Shown here in pieces: positions 35,711 to 43,859 of a stretch of 64,000 nucleotides of DNA (position 1 is the first letter of the stretch; the number at the start of each line of letters is the position of its first letter). This DNA is from an uncultured Parafilimonas sp. Its GTDB lineage: Bacteria > Bacteroidota > Bacteroidia > Chitinophagales > Chitinophagaceae. The position numbers were made by a program, and so were the translations under genes. A model generated the notes under the pieces. The model ran no database searches. It was not told where the DNA came from and saw only the letters and a list, made by a program, of their open reading frames with translations. The stretch is from assembly GCA_903882935.1 (NCBI GenBank), contig CAIRZB010000084.1:144676-208675 (forward strand), given 5' to 3'.

Positions 35711-35949
35711 AATGGCTGTTAAAAATAAACGCAAGCAATACACTGTAATAAAACACCAAGGTAGTATGAAAAGCCACATGCGGGATGGCTATTTTTTTTC
35801 ATTTTGTACGCGCTTTTTAGCATGGTTGTGGGCTTGCTAAAACGGTGGCTTTCTAAATTACATTCGCATATCGGGCATATTTTACTTTTACACCCACCCC
35901 GTTACCGGCAATTTGGTAATTTGCCGGTATCCAAAACAAGCATTGCTTT

Positions 35950-36345
35950 ATGGCACCACTAGTAAAAACAGCTTTTGTACCCATGCTCGCCATAGCCCAC
36001 GGCACCACCAGCCTTGCGTTTTATAAATCTGCCTTCGGGGCCACCGAAACTAAGCACCTAACAAACGACGATGGCAGCATACATGTTTCAGAAATGTTTA
36101 TTGACGGTGCCATGTTTCATTTTCATGAGGAGTCTTGGGATGGCAGCAGCTTTGCCCCGTCAACGTATAATGGCGTTACCACCATCATCGGTCTTATGGT
36201 AGCCGATGTGGATGCGGTGATGGCACGTGCCGTTGCAGCCGGTGCCATTGTTAAAAGCCCCGCCCAAAGCTACGACTACGGCTACCGCCAAGGCGAGTTG
36301 GTTGACCCACTTGGCCACCGCTGGTTGATTGAGCAAGTGATATAG
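35950..36345 (+). CDS. VOC family protein (glyoxalase/PhnB-like)
   Basis: A 131-residue glyoxalase-fold protein. MLAIAHGTTSLAFYKSAFGA and MFIDGAMFHFHEESWDG, then VDAVMARAVAAGAIVKSPAQ and DPLGHRWLIEQ, are the repeated beta-alpha-beta-beta-beta modules of PhnB-like proteins, with metal-type residues His and Glu in HFHEE and LIEQ. It starts at ATG 35950. Substrate unknown; members of the family span glyoxalases, dioxygenases and resistance proteins. Confidence 0.85.
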   Translation: MAPLVKTAFVPMLAIAHGTTSLAFYKSAFGATETKHLTNDDGSIHVSEMFIDGAMFHFHEESWDGSSFAPSTYNGVTTIIGLMVADVDAVMARAVAAGAIVKSPAQSYDYGYRQGELVDPLGHRWLIEQVI

Positions 36346-36639
36346 GTGTGAGGGTTGAAGTGTATGGTATTTTCCCTTCTTGCATGAGTCTTAAACAATT
36401 CGGTTCCACTGTATACCAGTCCGTGATTTGGGTTAATTCTGATTTTGACGTGCTAACAGTATAGAGAGTTTACTACAATAACATAGAGGCTTTGTTCTTT
36501 GAAGACCGAGTCTCACAGCGACAGTTGCGAGTAAACTGGGTAAGTTCGCCATCCAAAAAATTAAACCTTATTGAATGAAAAGTATCACGCAACGAGGTTA
36601 CAAGAAGGGTACGCAGTTACATGTGGGGAGGCGTATGCT

Positions 36640-36712
36640 TGGCAAAGACGCCCGGAGGGATCGGGCTTTGCCTTGATTTTTTTGGTTCTTTTTGCATCAA
36701 GGCAAAAAGAAC
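36640..36712. repeat. Hairpin cluster in the 477-base gap before a glycosyltransferase
   Basis: GGCAAAG…CTTTGCC (about 36640-36671) is followed by a perfect 11-bp stem GTTCTTTTTGC (36685-36695) and its inverse at 36702-36712 with a 6-base loop. It resembles palindromic repeats common in Bacteroidota. The rest of 36346-36822 shows nothing coding. Confidence 0.55.
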
Positions 36713-36784
36713 AGTATATTGACTGAGAGGTGTTTGCAAAGAGGAAGGTTTGCAAATACACATCAAAATAAGAATTAGCCATGT

Positions 36785-36815
36785 TTTGTCATTAACTGCC
36801 ATGGTGCTATTTTTG
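36785..36815 (+). promoter_or_regulatory. Bacteroidota-type promoter of glycosyltransferase gene
   Basis: TTTG at 36785-36788 and TATTTTTG at 36808-36815 stand exactly 19 bases apart, matching the TTTG-N19-TAnnTTTG consensus; the ATG at 36823 follows within 8 bases, giving an almost leaderless transcript. Confidence 0.7.
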
Positions 36816-36822
36816 GTGCCAT

Positions 36823-37881
36823 ATGCAGGCTTTTAACAATCCCCTTGTTGCGGTAGTGGTGCTTAACTATAATGGCTTGCATTATTTGCAAAATTTTTTG
36901 CCGTTTGTGCTGGAAAGCAGCTATGCCAATAAAAAAATTTATGTGGCAGACAATGCGTCCACCGATGACAGTGTGGCCATGCTACAAAGAAATTTTCCCC
37001 AAGTTGAATTGATATTGCTGGATAAAAACCATGGCTACGCCGGGGGCTATAACCTCGCCTTGGCACAAATAACCGCGGACTATTACGTACTGCTAAACAA
37101 CGATGTAGAGGTTACCCCCAATTGGATTTACCCCATTGTTGAACTAATGGAAAGCGACCCCGCCATTGCCGCCTGCCAGCCTAAAATACTGCAATACAAC
37201 AACCCTACCTATTTTGAATATGCCGGTGCCTGCGGCGGCTGGTTGGATGCTTTGGGCTTTGCTTTTAGCCGCGGGCGTGTGTTTGACGTGTGCGAGGCCG
37301 ACACAAGCCAATACAACCAGCCCCAAAACATATTTTGGGCCAGCGGCGCGGCCATGTTTGTACGGGCTGCAGCCTATAAGCAACTGGGCGGCCTTGACGG
37401 TTGGTTTTTTGCCCACATGGAGGAGATTGACCTTTGCTGGCGCATGCAATTGGCCGGCTACCGGGTAATGTGCCAGCCACAAGCGGTGGTGTACCATGTT
37501 GGCGGCGGCACCCTGCCCAAAGGCAACACCCGTAAGGTGTTTTTAAACTTTCGCAACAACTTGGTAATGATGGCCAAAAACCTGCCATGGTACCAAAAAT
37601 TATACAAGCTGCCGCTGCGCGTTATGCTTGATGTGGTGTTTGCCCTTAAAAACTTACTGGCAGGCCAACCGGCCCCTTGTAAAGCTGTGTTTAAAGCGCA
37701 TGTGGCGGTACTTGGTTGGATGCTTTCAGCAAAAGGCAAAAGCAGCGCGCAGGCTGTTTACAAGGCCGGGCGTTTACCGCTTAACAAACTGCAAGGCGTG
37801 TATAAAGGCAGCATCGTATGGCAGCATTTTGTAAAGGGCAAAACAACTTTTTTACAAATTGTTGATAACAAGTTTTCTTAA
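36823..37881 (+). CDS. Glycosyltransferase family 2 (rhamnosyltransferase-like)
   Basis: A 352-residue GT2. VAVVVLNYNGLHYLQNFLP opens the protein, followed by IYVADNASTDDSVAML, YYVLLNNDVEVTP (metal-binding site) and WFFAHMEEIDLCWRMQLAGY, the WxDxD-like region seen in rhamnosyl- and related transferases that build surface glycans. The C-terminal ~60 residues are amphipathic and basic and may associate with the membrane. It is transcribed with a small membrane protein 43 bases downstream. Confidence 0.88.
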   Translation: MQAFNNPLVAVVVLNYNGLHYLQNFLPFVLESSYANKKIYVADNASTDDSVAMLQRNFPQVELILLDKNHGYAGGYNLALAQITADYYVLLNNDVEVTPNWIYPIVELMESDPAIAACQPKILQYNNPTYFEYAGACGGWLDALGFAFSRGRVFDVCEADTSQYNQPQNIFWASGAAMFVRAAAYKQLGGLDGWFFAHMEEIDLCWRMQLAGYRVMCQPQAVVYHVGGGTLPKGNTRKVFLNFRNNLVMMAKNLPWYQKLYKLPLRVMLDVVFALKNLLAGQPAPCKAVFKAHVAVLGWMLSAKGKSSAQAVYKAGRLPLNKLQGVYKGSIVWQHFVKGKTTFLQIVDNKFS

Positions 37882-37924
37882 TTATGGCGCAACACCTATT
37901 TTTGCGTACCAATAACAAATAATT

Positions 37925-38146
37925 ATGGCACACGAAGTTGACATATACGATGGCGAAAACATTAGGGGTAAAAAGGAATTTGGCTATAACTGGATAAACT
38001 CAAGCCGCTTTTTGTTTTACTTACAGTTGCTTTTAACCGTAGCGTTTTTATTTGGTGCCAGTTATAAGCTTTACCAAACACGTTATATGGGCAAGCCTGA
38101 TGTTGAGGTGCAGAGCAGCAGCGAGTACACGCCTAAGTACAAATAA
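37925..38146 (+). CDS. Small single-pass membrane protein
   Basis: A 73-residue protein: a charged N-terminus (MAHEVDIYDGENIRGKKEF), one membrane helix (FLFYLQLLLTVAFLFGASY) and a short polar tail ending TPKYK. Its size and form suggest a regulator or accessory subunit of a membrane complex, but I do not recognise it. It lies between the glycosyltransferase and the tRNA-Gly gene. Confidence 0.7.
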   Translation: MAHEVDIYDGENIRGKKEFGYNWINSSRFLFYLQLLLTVAFLFGASYKLYQTRYMGKPDVEVQSSSEYTPKYK

Positions 38147-38164
38147 AAAAAGTTGGACAAAAAT

Positions 38165-38194
38165 TTTGCAGTGTCACAAAACTTCCTATTTTTG
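38165..38194 (+). promoter_or_regulatory. Bacteroidota-type promoter of tRNA-Gly
   Basis: TTTG at 38165-38168 and TATTTTTG at 38187-38194 with an 18-base spacer fit the Bacteroidota promoter. It lies 39 bases upstream of the mature tRNA-Gly 5' end. Confidence 0.6.
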
Positions 38195-38232
38195 CACTCC
38201 CAAAACGAAAAAAGCTCTTAAAGAAGGCATAA

Positions 38233-38308
38233 GCGGAAGTAGCTCATTTGGTAGAGCGCGACCTTGCCAAGGTCGAGGTAGCCGGTTCGAGCCCGGTCTT
38301 CCGCTCCA
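38233..38308 (+). tRNA. tRNA-Gly (anticodon GCC)
   Basis: A complete cloverleaf: acceptor GCGGAAG pairs with CTTCCGC, D-arm AGCTCATTTGGTAGAGC, anticodon arm GACCT-TGCCAAG-GTC with anticodon GCC, T-arm GCCGG-TTCGAGC-CCGGT. Discriminator T at 38305 and an encoded CCA at 38306-38308. A rho-independent terminator follows immediately. Confidence 0.97.
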
Positions 38309-38339
38309 AAAAAAATCCCGCAACGGCGGGATTTTTTTT
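38309..38339 (+). terminator. Rho-independent terminator after tRNA-Gly
   Basis: CCCGC-AACG-GCGGG stem (38317-38330) extended by flanking A and T tracts, ending in a run of eight T at 38332-38339. Confidence 0.9.
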
Positions 38340-38404
38340 CAGCCTGCCACAACACTGTGGCGTTTGAAAATGAGTTTAAAAGTTTTACCAGTGTTTTAAT
38401 GGAT

Positions 38405-38490
38405 GCCCCGATGGTGGAACTGGTAGACACGCAGGACTTAAAATCCTGTGACCCGCAACGGTCGTACGGGTTCAACTCCCGTTTGGGGCA
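38405..38490 (+). tRNA. tRNA-Leu (anticodon TAA)
   Basis: A class II tRNA with long variable arm. Acceptor GCCCCGA pairs with TTGGGGC, the anticodon arm CAGGA-CTTAAAA-TCCTG shows anticodon TAA, the variable arm GACCCGCAACGGTC follows, and the T-arm is ACGGG-TTCAACT-CCCGT. Discriminator A at 38490. CCA is not encoded. Confidence 0.96.
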
Positions 38491-38497
38491 CAAAAAA

Positions 38498-38528
38498 TGA
38501 AGCAGCTACGAAAGTGGCTGCTTTTTTT
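38498..38528 (+). terminator. Rho-independent terminator after tRNA-Leu
   Basis: AGCAGCTAC-GAAA-GTGGCTGCT stem with a GNRA loop (38501-38522), followed by seven T. Confidence 0.9.
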
Positions 38529-38696
38529 ATTTGGGGGTGGGTACAACTATACGGCAACATTTCGACAACATTTCAAATCCTCACACTCGGCTCAGCAAAG
38601 CAATTTTTTATAAATATGCCTTGTAAAATATATCGAGCGTTTACTGTAGCAAAAGTAGTTTGTATACTTAACAGATTAGTAACTGTTTTACAAATT

Positions 38697-38768
38697 CGGA
38701 TATTTACGGATATAAATGCGGATATTTCTTATAAATACGGATATTTGCGGAGATAAATGCGGATATGC
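38697..38768. repeat. CGGATATTT repeat array upstream of Fic gene
   Basis: Six copies of a CGGATAT(TT)-like motif within 72 bases (near 38697, 38707, 38719, 38738, 38748 and 38760), several preceded by AAAT(G/A) so that pairs read AAATGCGGATATTT. They end at the start codon of the Fic gene. The spacing of ten to nineteen bases suggests a regulator array or a variable tandem repeat; which is undetermined. The remaining part of 38529-38764 holds no gene. Confidence 0.6.
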
Positions 38769-39820
38769 GGATTGAAAATTTAAAAATTACACCTGAAATA
38801 TTATCCTTTATCTCGGAAATAGATGAATTTAAAGGCGCGTGGAAGGCATTGGGGCAATTGGCACCAGAAATACTAACTTCTTTACAACAGGTTGCCACTA
38901 TTGAAAGTGTGGGTTCTTCAACCCGCATTGAGGGGAGTAAATTGAACGACCATGAGGTGGAAGTTTTACTCAATAATATTCAATTAAAGAAATTTGAAAC
39001 GAGGGATGAGCAAGAGGTTGCGGGATATTCGGCAGCGATGAATATTATTTTCCAAAATTTTGAACATATTGCGCTAACGGAAAATTATATTCAGCAGTTG
39101 CATAAGGAATTATTGCAGTACAGCGAGAAAGACTATTGGCATAGAGGCCAGTATAAAAAATTTGCTAACCATGTGGAAGCTTTTAGCGCAGACGGTAAAA
39201 GTTTGGGCGTTGTTTTTGAAACGGCCAGCCCTTTTGAAACATATAAGCGAATGAATGACCTTGTTGGGTGGGCCAACCAATTTTATACGGAAAAAAAACT
39301 GCACCCGCTTTTAATTGCGGCTGTCTTTATTGTGGAGTTTCTTGCCATCCACCCTTTTCAAGATGGCAATGGAAGATTGTCAAGAATATTAACCACCCTT
39401 CTATTACTAAAAACTGGGTACGCGTATGCGCCTTATGGTTCACTTGAAGCAGTGATTGAACAGAGTAAGGAGGCCTATTATTTGGCATTAAGGCAAACGC
39501 AGGGTACATTAAAATTAGAAGAGCCTAATTGGCAACCTTGGGTATCGTTTTTCCTAAACGCATTAAAAAAACAAAAACAGAGGCTTGAGGCAAAACTTGA
39601 ACGGGAAAAAATGTTGATGGGCCGGTTGCCGGCATTATCATTGCAAATAATTAAGTTGGCAAAAGAAAGAAAAAGGATAACTAAAAGTGAGATAGCTGCC
39701 TTTACCAATGCTAATAGCCATACCATAAAAAAACACCTTGAAGCACTTGTAGATAAACATTTTTTACAAAAAAACGGAGTAGGTAAAGCCACTTGGTATT
39801 CTGTAAAAAATAGTTATTAA
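38765..39820 (+). CDS. Fic domain protein (AMPylator-like), class II
   Basis: A 351-residue protein that probably transfers AMP to protein hydroxyl groups. The Fic motif HPFQDGNGRLSR starts at residue 196 with the catalytic His and all phosphate-binding residues intact. An N-terminal inhibitory helix SSTRIEG, (S/T)xxxE(G/N)-type, places it in class II, which is autoinhibited in cis. The C-terminal ~80 residues (RKRITKSEIAAFTNANSHTIKKHLEAL) form a winged-helix domain. No partner antitoxin gene lies beside it. The start sits at the end of a CGGATATTT repeat array. Confidence 0.92.
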   Translation: MRIENLKITPEILSFISEIDEFKGAWKALGQLAPEILTSLQQVATIESVGSSTRIEGSKLNDHEVEVLLNNIQLKKFETRDEQEVAGYSAAMNIIFQNFEHIALTENYIQQLHKELLQYSEKDYWHRGQYKKFANHVEAFSADGKSLGVVFETASPFETYKRMNDLVGWANQFYTEKKLHPLLIAAVFIVEFLAIHPFQDGNGRLSRILTTLLLLKTGYAYAPYGSLEAVIEQSKEAYYLALRQTQGTLKLEEPNWQPWVSFFLNALKKQKQRLEAKLEREKMLMGRLPALSLQIIKLAKERKRITKSEIAAFTNANSHTIKKHLEALVDKHFLQKNGVGKATWYSVKNSY

Positions 39821-39957
39821 TATTTTTTGCATAGTATCTGCCAAGTTTTATTTTAAGATTAAACAGAAATAGAAGATAGTATAAAACCCTTAAGAATCTC
39901 TGATAGCAGATTGAAAATATTTTATCATTTTCGGGTTACATATCTTATAATCCTTTA

Positions 39958-40693
39958 GTGTTGAAGAAAATAAAAGTAGTTTTTTTATAAGTGGCTTTGG
40001 CATATTCGTGTGGTATGAAGCCGAAACAACACAGCACGGCTGTGCCTGTAAACAACACTGTAACAGTTGATACGGCAAATAATAAAGGCGGCTTAAAGAA
40101 TGGTGTCGCAGGCGTAAGCAACGACTTAAAAACTAACACCATAAACTATTTGTGCGTTGATAATTTCATTCAGTTCAGGAAAGCCGTTTGCCAGGGCGAT
40201 GTTGCTAAAGTGCAAAATTGGTTTAAATTTCCCTTGTTAAAACCTAATGGTATTTGGCAGTTAATTTACATTGAGAGAGGGATTGACAGCAAGAATAGCA
40301 ACATGCCTTTTACAAGGAAAGACTTTTGGAAATTTTTTTAACAGGATATTTACAGATAGGTTTATAAAGTGCATAGCAAAAATTGAACCTGAAGGATTAC
40401 GTACGAAAGGCGAAGCTTCCAGCCTGGATTTTTTAATCTTTAGAGGAAATGATACGGTAGTTTACCACATGAAAGTATTCCTTAGTGCTGTAGATACAAC
40501 TTTACCTGTAGTCCTCAATTCATCCGTTTACGTGCATATTAATAACGATAGGCATGTATATTCATATCATCGTGAGGGTATGGGTATCGGGTATGTATTC
40601 GACATTCAAAAGAACGGGCTATTGCGGTTTAAAGAAAATGCTTTTGGCAGGTTAAAAATCACCAGTTACATTTTTGTCATTTTCAAAGGCTGA
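39958..40693 (+). pseudogene. Decayed lipoprotein gene
   Basis: Read in one frame from the GTG-TTG at 39958-39963: LKKIKVVFL then TAA (39988-39990), then VALAYSCGMKPK, a lipoprotein signal with its lipobox. It runs to MPFTRKDFWKFF and stops; removing one T from the seven-T run at about 40333-40339 continues into NRIFTDRFIKCIAKIEPEG and on to a 140-residue-long tail ending at 40693. So one nonsense codon plus one frameshift. Without the lesions the product would be ~240 residues of unknown family. Confidence 0.65.
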
Positions 40694-40722
40694 TGTAAAA
40701 ATCTGCAATCGCCAGTCCGTCC

Positions 40723-41031
40723 CTAATCTTTCCGGTCTTTTGCCCCCCTGCTGTCCGACGACTTTCGCATATCACTTCGGATTTCTTTTAAAATACCTCG
40801 TCTCGAACTAACCGCCGCAGGGCCTATGCCATCCGCGCTGCTCCCCATATCCCGAACAGGTGTATGATGTGCAATACCCGTCCAAACGCCTACACGTGCC
40901 ATTCTAAAGTATAAAGCTATTTCAGTACGATAAACCCCCATTACCGTATACAGATAAAAAAGCCACTTCTTATTTTGTGAGTTGACCGATGGAATAATAG
41001 TTGTCAATTTGACAAAATAAATTTTCTGCAA
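40723..41031 (-). CDS. Doubtful small ORF with Ser/Arg-rich C-terminus
   Basis: A 102-residue frame; the C-terminal ~60 residues (GIAHHTPVRDMGSS, SSRRGILKEIRSDMRKSSDS) have unusual composition and may come from a dispersed repeat rather than a gene. No family recognised. Included at low confidence because the stretch 40694-41227 otherwise has no gene. Confidence 0.2.
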   Translation of the reverse strand: MQKIYFVKLTTIIPSVNSQNKKWLFYLYTVMGVYRTEIALYFRMARVGVWTGIAHHTPVRDMGSSADGIGPAAVSSRRGILKEIRSDMRKSSDSRGAKDRKD

Positions 41032-41227
41032 CCGATTGCAAACCTATAATTTTGGAACAGATTGCTGGGTGCCGTTCGCCTTATACAAATCGTAAAGTAC
41101 TTGCCGGGTGGTTAACACGGGGTGTGTTTGAACAAGTTTGCTATACTGTTATTCAAGAAACTAAATCGCCATATTACTTTACCAGTAAAAAACTAAAACA
41201 GCGGATATTTATTAAAAAAACAATAGC

Positions 41228-43348
41228 ATGAAAAATATTTTTTTAAAAGCCGTATTTGGCATGTTTGTATTTAGTGTTTTTACTGTTTGTGCTATACATG
41301 CACAAACAACCTTAACGCTTAATGTTACCAAGCCAGGTGCCACCGTAAGCCCTATGTTGTATGGGTTGATGACCGAGGAAATAAACCACTCCTACGACGG
41401 CGGCCTGTATGCAGAACTGATACGCAACAGGATATTTAAAGACAATAAAACAAAGCCGGAAGGATGGAGCCTGGTGAGGGATGATTCATCAGTACAGGCA
41501 AGTATTAAACTAATCGCTGCTGATGAAGACCATATCCCCCTGGACGAGCGTTACCATGCTATAAACGGCTCGCTGTCAACCTGCCTGATGCTCACCGTGG
41601 AAAAAGCAGGGGGACGGGTAGGTATCGCCAACGAAGGTTACTGGGGTATTCCGGTAAAGCCTTCCACCCCTTACAAGGTCTCGTTTTACCTGAAGGGAAC
41701 GGCCCGCACCGAGCCGTTCCGCTGGCCTTGGGAACCTAAGCCCAACACGCCGCCTTTGCCCGACATTGAAAATAATACGGCCGGGCCAATAACCGTTAGC
41801 ATAGAAAGCAATGACGGTAAAACGGTGTACGCCACAGGCACCGTTGAGCTGGAGAAAAGTATTTACTGGAAGAAGTATGAGCTTACTTTAACCACGGCAG
41901 CTGGTATAATACCTACAAAAGATGCCCGTTTTGTAATAACCACCAACAGGGTAGGTTTATATTATTTTAACCTGGTTTCTGTGTTTCCACCCACCTATAA
42001 TAACCGTGGTAATGGCAACAGAACTGATATTATGGGTATGCTGGTTGATATGAAACCAAAGTTTTTGCGTTTTCCCGGTGGCAACTTTTTGGAAGGGCCG
42101 TTGATTACCGACGCTTTTCCGTGGAAAACAACCTTGGGCCCGCTTGAAAGCCGGCCCGGCCACAGAGGCTCGTGGGGCTACCGCCCGTCAGACGGGATGG
42201 GTTTGCTTGAGTTTCTTGAATGGGCGGAAGATATGGGCGCGCAGCCGTTGCTGGCGGTGTATGCAGGCTACTCATTAAGTGGCGACCATGTGGATGCAGG
42301 CCCGCTTTTGAAGCCTTATGTGGATGATGCGCTGGATGAAATTGAATATGTAATGGGCGATACCACTACCTATTGGGGCGCTAAGCGTGCTAAAGACGGG
42401 CATCCCCAGCCTTTTAAACTTACCTATGTGGAGATTGGCAATGAAGATTGGTTTGACAGGTCGAATAGTTATGATTTACGGTTCAACCAATTTAGCACTG
42501 CCATCGCGGCAAAATACCCGCAACTTACCTGCATTTCTACCATTGCCGAGGCACAATACCCCCAAATGAAAGTTACCACCGGCAAACGGCCCGAGGTAAT
42601 GGACGAGCATTATTACCGCAACGCTTGGGACATGTGGGAAAATGCCTCGCAATATGACAGATACGACCGCAACGGCCCTAAGATATTTGTGGGGGAGTGG
42701 GCCACGCGGGAAGGTGCCCCGACAACAAACCTTAACGCCGCGCTGGGCGATGCCGCATGGATGACGGGCATGGAACGCAATGCAGACCTGGTTATTATGT
42801 CGTGTTACGCACCGTTATTTGTAAATGTCAACACCGCCACCACCACCGCACCCAAAGCATGGCAGTGGGATAGCGACCTGATAGGGTATGATGCGCTAAA
42901 CAGTTATGGTTCGCCATCGTACTACGTACAAAAGTTGTTCAGCCATTATTTGGGCAATAAAATTGTACCCATAACAGCGGCAAATGTACCGGTACAATAC
43001 CGCCCGCTCACCCCAAAAGACAGTGCGAGCGGCATAAGTGCCAAAGCAATACCCGCCATGTTTTACGCGGCTACCATAAACGATACCACTGGCATTGTGT
43101 ATGTTAAAGTTTTGAATACAACGGCAAAAAAACAAACCGTGAATATTAAGCTTGACGGTATTACTAAAAGCTTTGCCGAGGCAACGCTGGTGGTGATAAA
43201 AGGCGACAAGCCCATTGATACCAATACCATTGCGAACCCAGAAAAAATAGTACCGCAAACATCCGTTATAAAAGAGGTAAAGCCTGTTTTTTCGCGGGTG
43301 CTTGAACCTTATTCCATTACGATAATGGAGCTAAAACCGGGGAAGTAA
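41228..43348 (+). CDS. Alpha-L-arabinofuranosidase (GH51)
   Basis: A 706-residue exported enzyme that releases terminal arabinofuranose from arabinans or arabinoxylans. The signal peptide ends in CAIHAQ. A carbohydrate-binding beta-sandwich (about 60-260) precedes the TIM barrel with FLRFPGGNFLEGP, the acid/base motif EIGNEDWF and the nucleophile motif FVGEWATREG; the C-terminal beta-sandwich (about 600-706) completes the family architecture. No transporter or SusC/D pair sits next to it. Three in-frame Met near the N-terminus; the first gives the signal peptide. Confidence 0.92.
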   Translation: MKNIFLKAVFGMFVFSVFTVCAIHAQTTLTLNVTKPGATVSPMLYGLMTEEINHSYDGGLYAELIRNRIFKDNKTKPEGWSLVRDDSSVQASIKLIAADEDHIPLDERYHAINGSLSTCLMLTVEKAGGRVGIANEGYWGIPVKPSTPYKVSFYLKGTARTEPFRWPWEPKPNTPPLPDIENNTAGPITVSIESNDGKTVYATGTVELEKSIYWKKYELTLTTAAGIIPTKDARFVITTNRVGLYYFNLVSVFPPTYNNRGNGNRTDIMGMLVDMKPKFLRFPGGNFLEGPLITDAFPWKTTLGPLESRPGHRGSWGYRPSDGMGLLEFLEWAEDMGAQPLLAVYAGYSLSGDHVDAGPLLKPYVDDALDEIEYVMGDTTTYWGAKRAKDGHPQPFKLTYVEIGNEDWFDRSNSYDLRFNQFSTAIAAKYPQLTCISTIAEAQYPQMKVTTGKRPEVMDEHYYRNAWDMWENASQYDRYDRNGPKIFVGEWATREGAPTTNLNAALGDAAWMTGMERNADLVIMSCYAPLFVNVNTATTTAPKAWQWDSDLIGYDALNSYGSPSYYVQKLFSHYLGNKIVPITAANVPVQYRPLTPKDSASGISAKAIPAMFYAATINDTTGIVYVKVLNTTAKKQTVNIKLDGITKSFAEATLVVIKGDKPIDTNTIANPEKIVPQTSVIKEVKPVFSRVLEPYSITIMELKPGK

Positions 43349-43765
43349 TTGCCCGTCCGATCAGTAACATGTTAAAACAAAAGCAACACCCTCTATCCGT
43401 ATGGCTCCCGCATTGGGCGCGGCACAGGTTGGCCTACCTAGGTGCAATAACCCCACTGCTGTGCCGGGTAATTGAAAGTGATAGCTGAATGTGTAGCACT
43501 GCTGCGGTTCTGGCTAATAGTGGCTAAACAGTGCAAGCGGGCCTGGCAACCAGGGAGTATTTTGCACAACCAATGCTAAATAGTACCACCGCAACCAAGA
43601 ATAAATTTGTATTTGCTTCTTGGCAGTATGGCCGCACAGTCTTGCAGTGTTAGCGTACTTACCCGAATGACTGGTCGGGTGCAGTGCTATTCCCAAGTTG
43701 TACACCACTGCCCAATAACGCACGAGGTAACTTCGCGCCAGCCATTTTGCGGCTAATGATATACC

Positions 43766-43800
43766 AAGAGCCGATTTCGTAGTTTATTCGGCTCTTTTAT
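43766..43800. terminator. Probable terminator between GH51 and histidine kinase genes
   Basis: A perfect 9-bp stem AAGAGCCGA (43766-43774) and TCGGCTCTT (43788-43796) ends in a short T-rich stretch on the plus strand. The GH51 gene ends 417 bases upstream and the convergent kinase gene ends 60 bases beyond. The intervening 43349-43765 contains nothing that looks coding. Confidence 0.55.
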
Positions 43801-43859
43801 TAAGCAAATTGGTTTTGACTGTAGAAAATTTAGTCAACGTCGAAATATTCGGCAACTTA

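Noticed and set aside
38697..38768. CRISPR array
   Set aside because: Units are only 9-14 bases, spacing is irregular and no cas genes are present.
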